A DNA stretch of 6,201 bases, from assembly GCA_018814505.1 (NCBI GenBank), contig JAHIZQ010000155.1, forward strand, positions 1-6,201. The letters are read 5' to 3'. Positions within the stretch are counted from its first letter, which is position 1. The number at the start of each line of letters is the position of its first letter. The translations under genes were made by a program, and so were the position numbers. Shown piece by piece: positions 5,927 through 6,201 of the stretch. The notes beneath the pieces are model-generated. The model had not been told where the DNA came from. It saw nothing but the letters and a program-made list of their open reading frames with translations, and made no database searches. Source of the DNA: Candidatus Omnitrophota bacterium (GTDB lineage: Bacteria; Omnitrophota; Gorgyraeia; Tantalellales; Tantalellaceae).

Positions 5927-6201
5927 ATGGGAAAAGGACTAATAGCTTTAGCCGTAATTGGAATAATCGTGCTTCTTATAGGCGGATGGTTGGTTGCCGG
6001 GCTGAACAATATTGTTCGCTTAGATGAATCCGTTAACTCTGCTTGGGCACAGATTGAAAACCAACTGCAGAGGCGGAACGATTTAATTCCGAACTTAGTT
6101 AACACCGTAAAGGGGTACGCCGCTCATGAACAAGGGCTTTTAACAGAAATAACCGATCTTAGAAGCCAGTGGGGCAGGGCCACGTCGCAAAAAGAAAAAA
6201 T
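5927..6201 (+). CDS. lemA: LemA family protein, N-terminal part (cut by window end)
   Basis: The first 91 codons are present and the gene runs off the window. A membrane helix near the N-terminus (about 4-25, after MGKG) is followed by the strongly conserved LemA block: SAWAQIENQLQRRNDLIPNL (38-57), then VNTVKGYAAHEQ (58-69). LemA proteins are small envelope proteins with one N-terminal membrane helix and a helical bundle, usually about 185-200 aa. Their molecular role is not well defined. LemA genes often lie beside TPM-domain or M48 peptidase (HtpX-like) genes, and the TPM gene is here 201 nt upstream on the same strand. The start is set by AGGAGGT (5914-5920) 6 nt before the ATG. No clear promoter is seen: TAAAAT at 5904-5909 has no -35 partner. 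Confidence 0.92.
   Translation, partial: MGKGLIALAVIGIIVLLIGGWLVAGLNNIVRLDESVNSAWAQIENQLQRRNDLIPNLVNTVKGYAAHEQGLLTEITDLRSQWGRATSQKEK

Overview
The window looks like chromosome of a Gram-negative (diderm) bacterium. The basis is LpxD (lipid A synthesis) next to an ADP-heptose epimerase (LPS inner core). The DNA is moderately AT-rich by eye. lpxD runs straight into hldD here, instead of sitting in the proteobacterial lpxD-fabZ-lpxA-lpxB cluster. Together with the protein character this suggests a lineage outside the well-studied Proteobacteria (Omnitrophota- or Elusimicrobiota-like is a guess only). No rRNA, tRNA or CRISPR array is visible.

Layout. (1) 74-2063, minus strand: lpxD then hldD, 16 nt apart, an outer-membrane LPS gene pair. 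(2) 2102-2520, minus strand: a small HU-family DNA-binding protein with a textbook promoter (TTGACA-17-TATATT), a consensus Shine-Dalgarno site and a perfect 14-bp terminator hairpin. The hairpin leaves only 38 nt before lpxD. (3) 2628-4127: a 1500-bp insertion sequence with a 440-aa DDE transposase resembling the ISNCY/IS1202-like (ISDol1) group. It has 25-bp imperfect terminal inverted repeats and subterminal copies of AATGTCC at 24-25 bp spacing. It sits in what was the divergent promoter region between HU and the next gene, and its right tip carries an outward-facing TTGACA. (4) 4202-4954, plus strand: a nucleotidyltransferase-fold protein in which the usual D-x-D metal motif reads D-x-N. 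(5) 4976-5725, plus strand: a secreted, membrane-anchored TPM-domain protein with a Gly-rich tail. (6) 5726-5926: a 201-bp gap full of inverted repeats. (7) 5927 to the end: the first 91 codons of lemA.

The TPM-domain protein and LemA are a common neighbour pair and probably act together at the cell envelope; their molecular role is poorly defined. The nucleotidyltransferase-like gene is only 21 nt upstream of the TPM gene and is probably co-transcribed with it. I see no clearly new multi-gene system. The points most worth checking are the organisation of the IS ends and their possible promoter effect, the D-x-N nucleotidyltransferase, and the structured leader in front of lemA.
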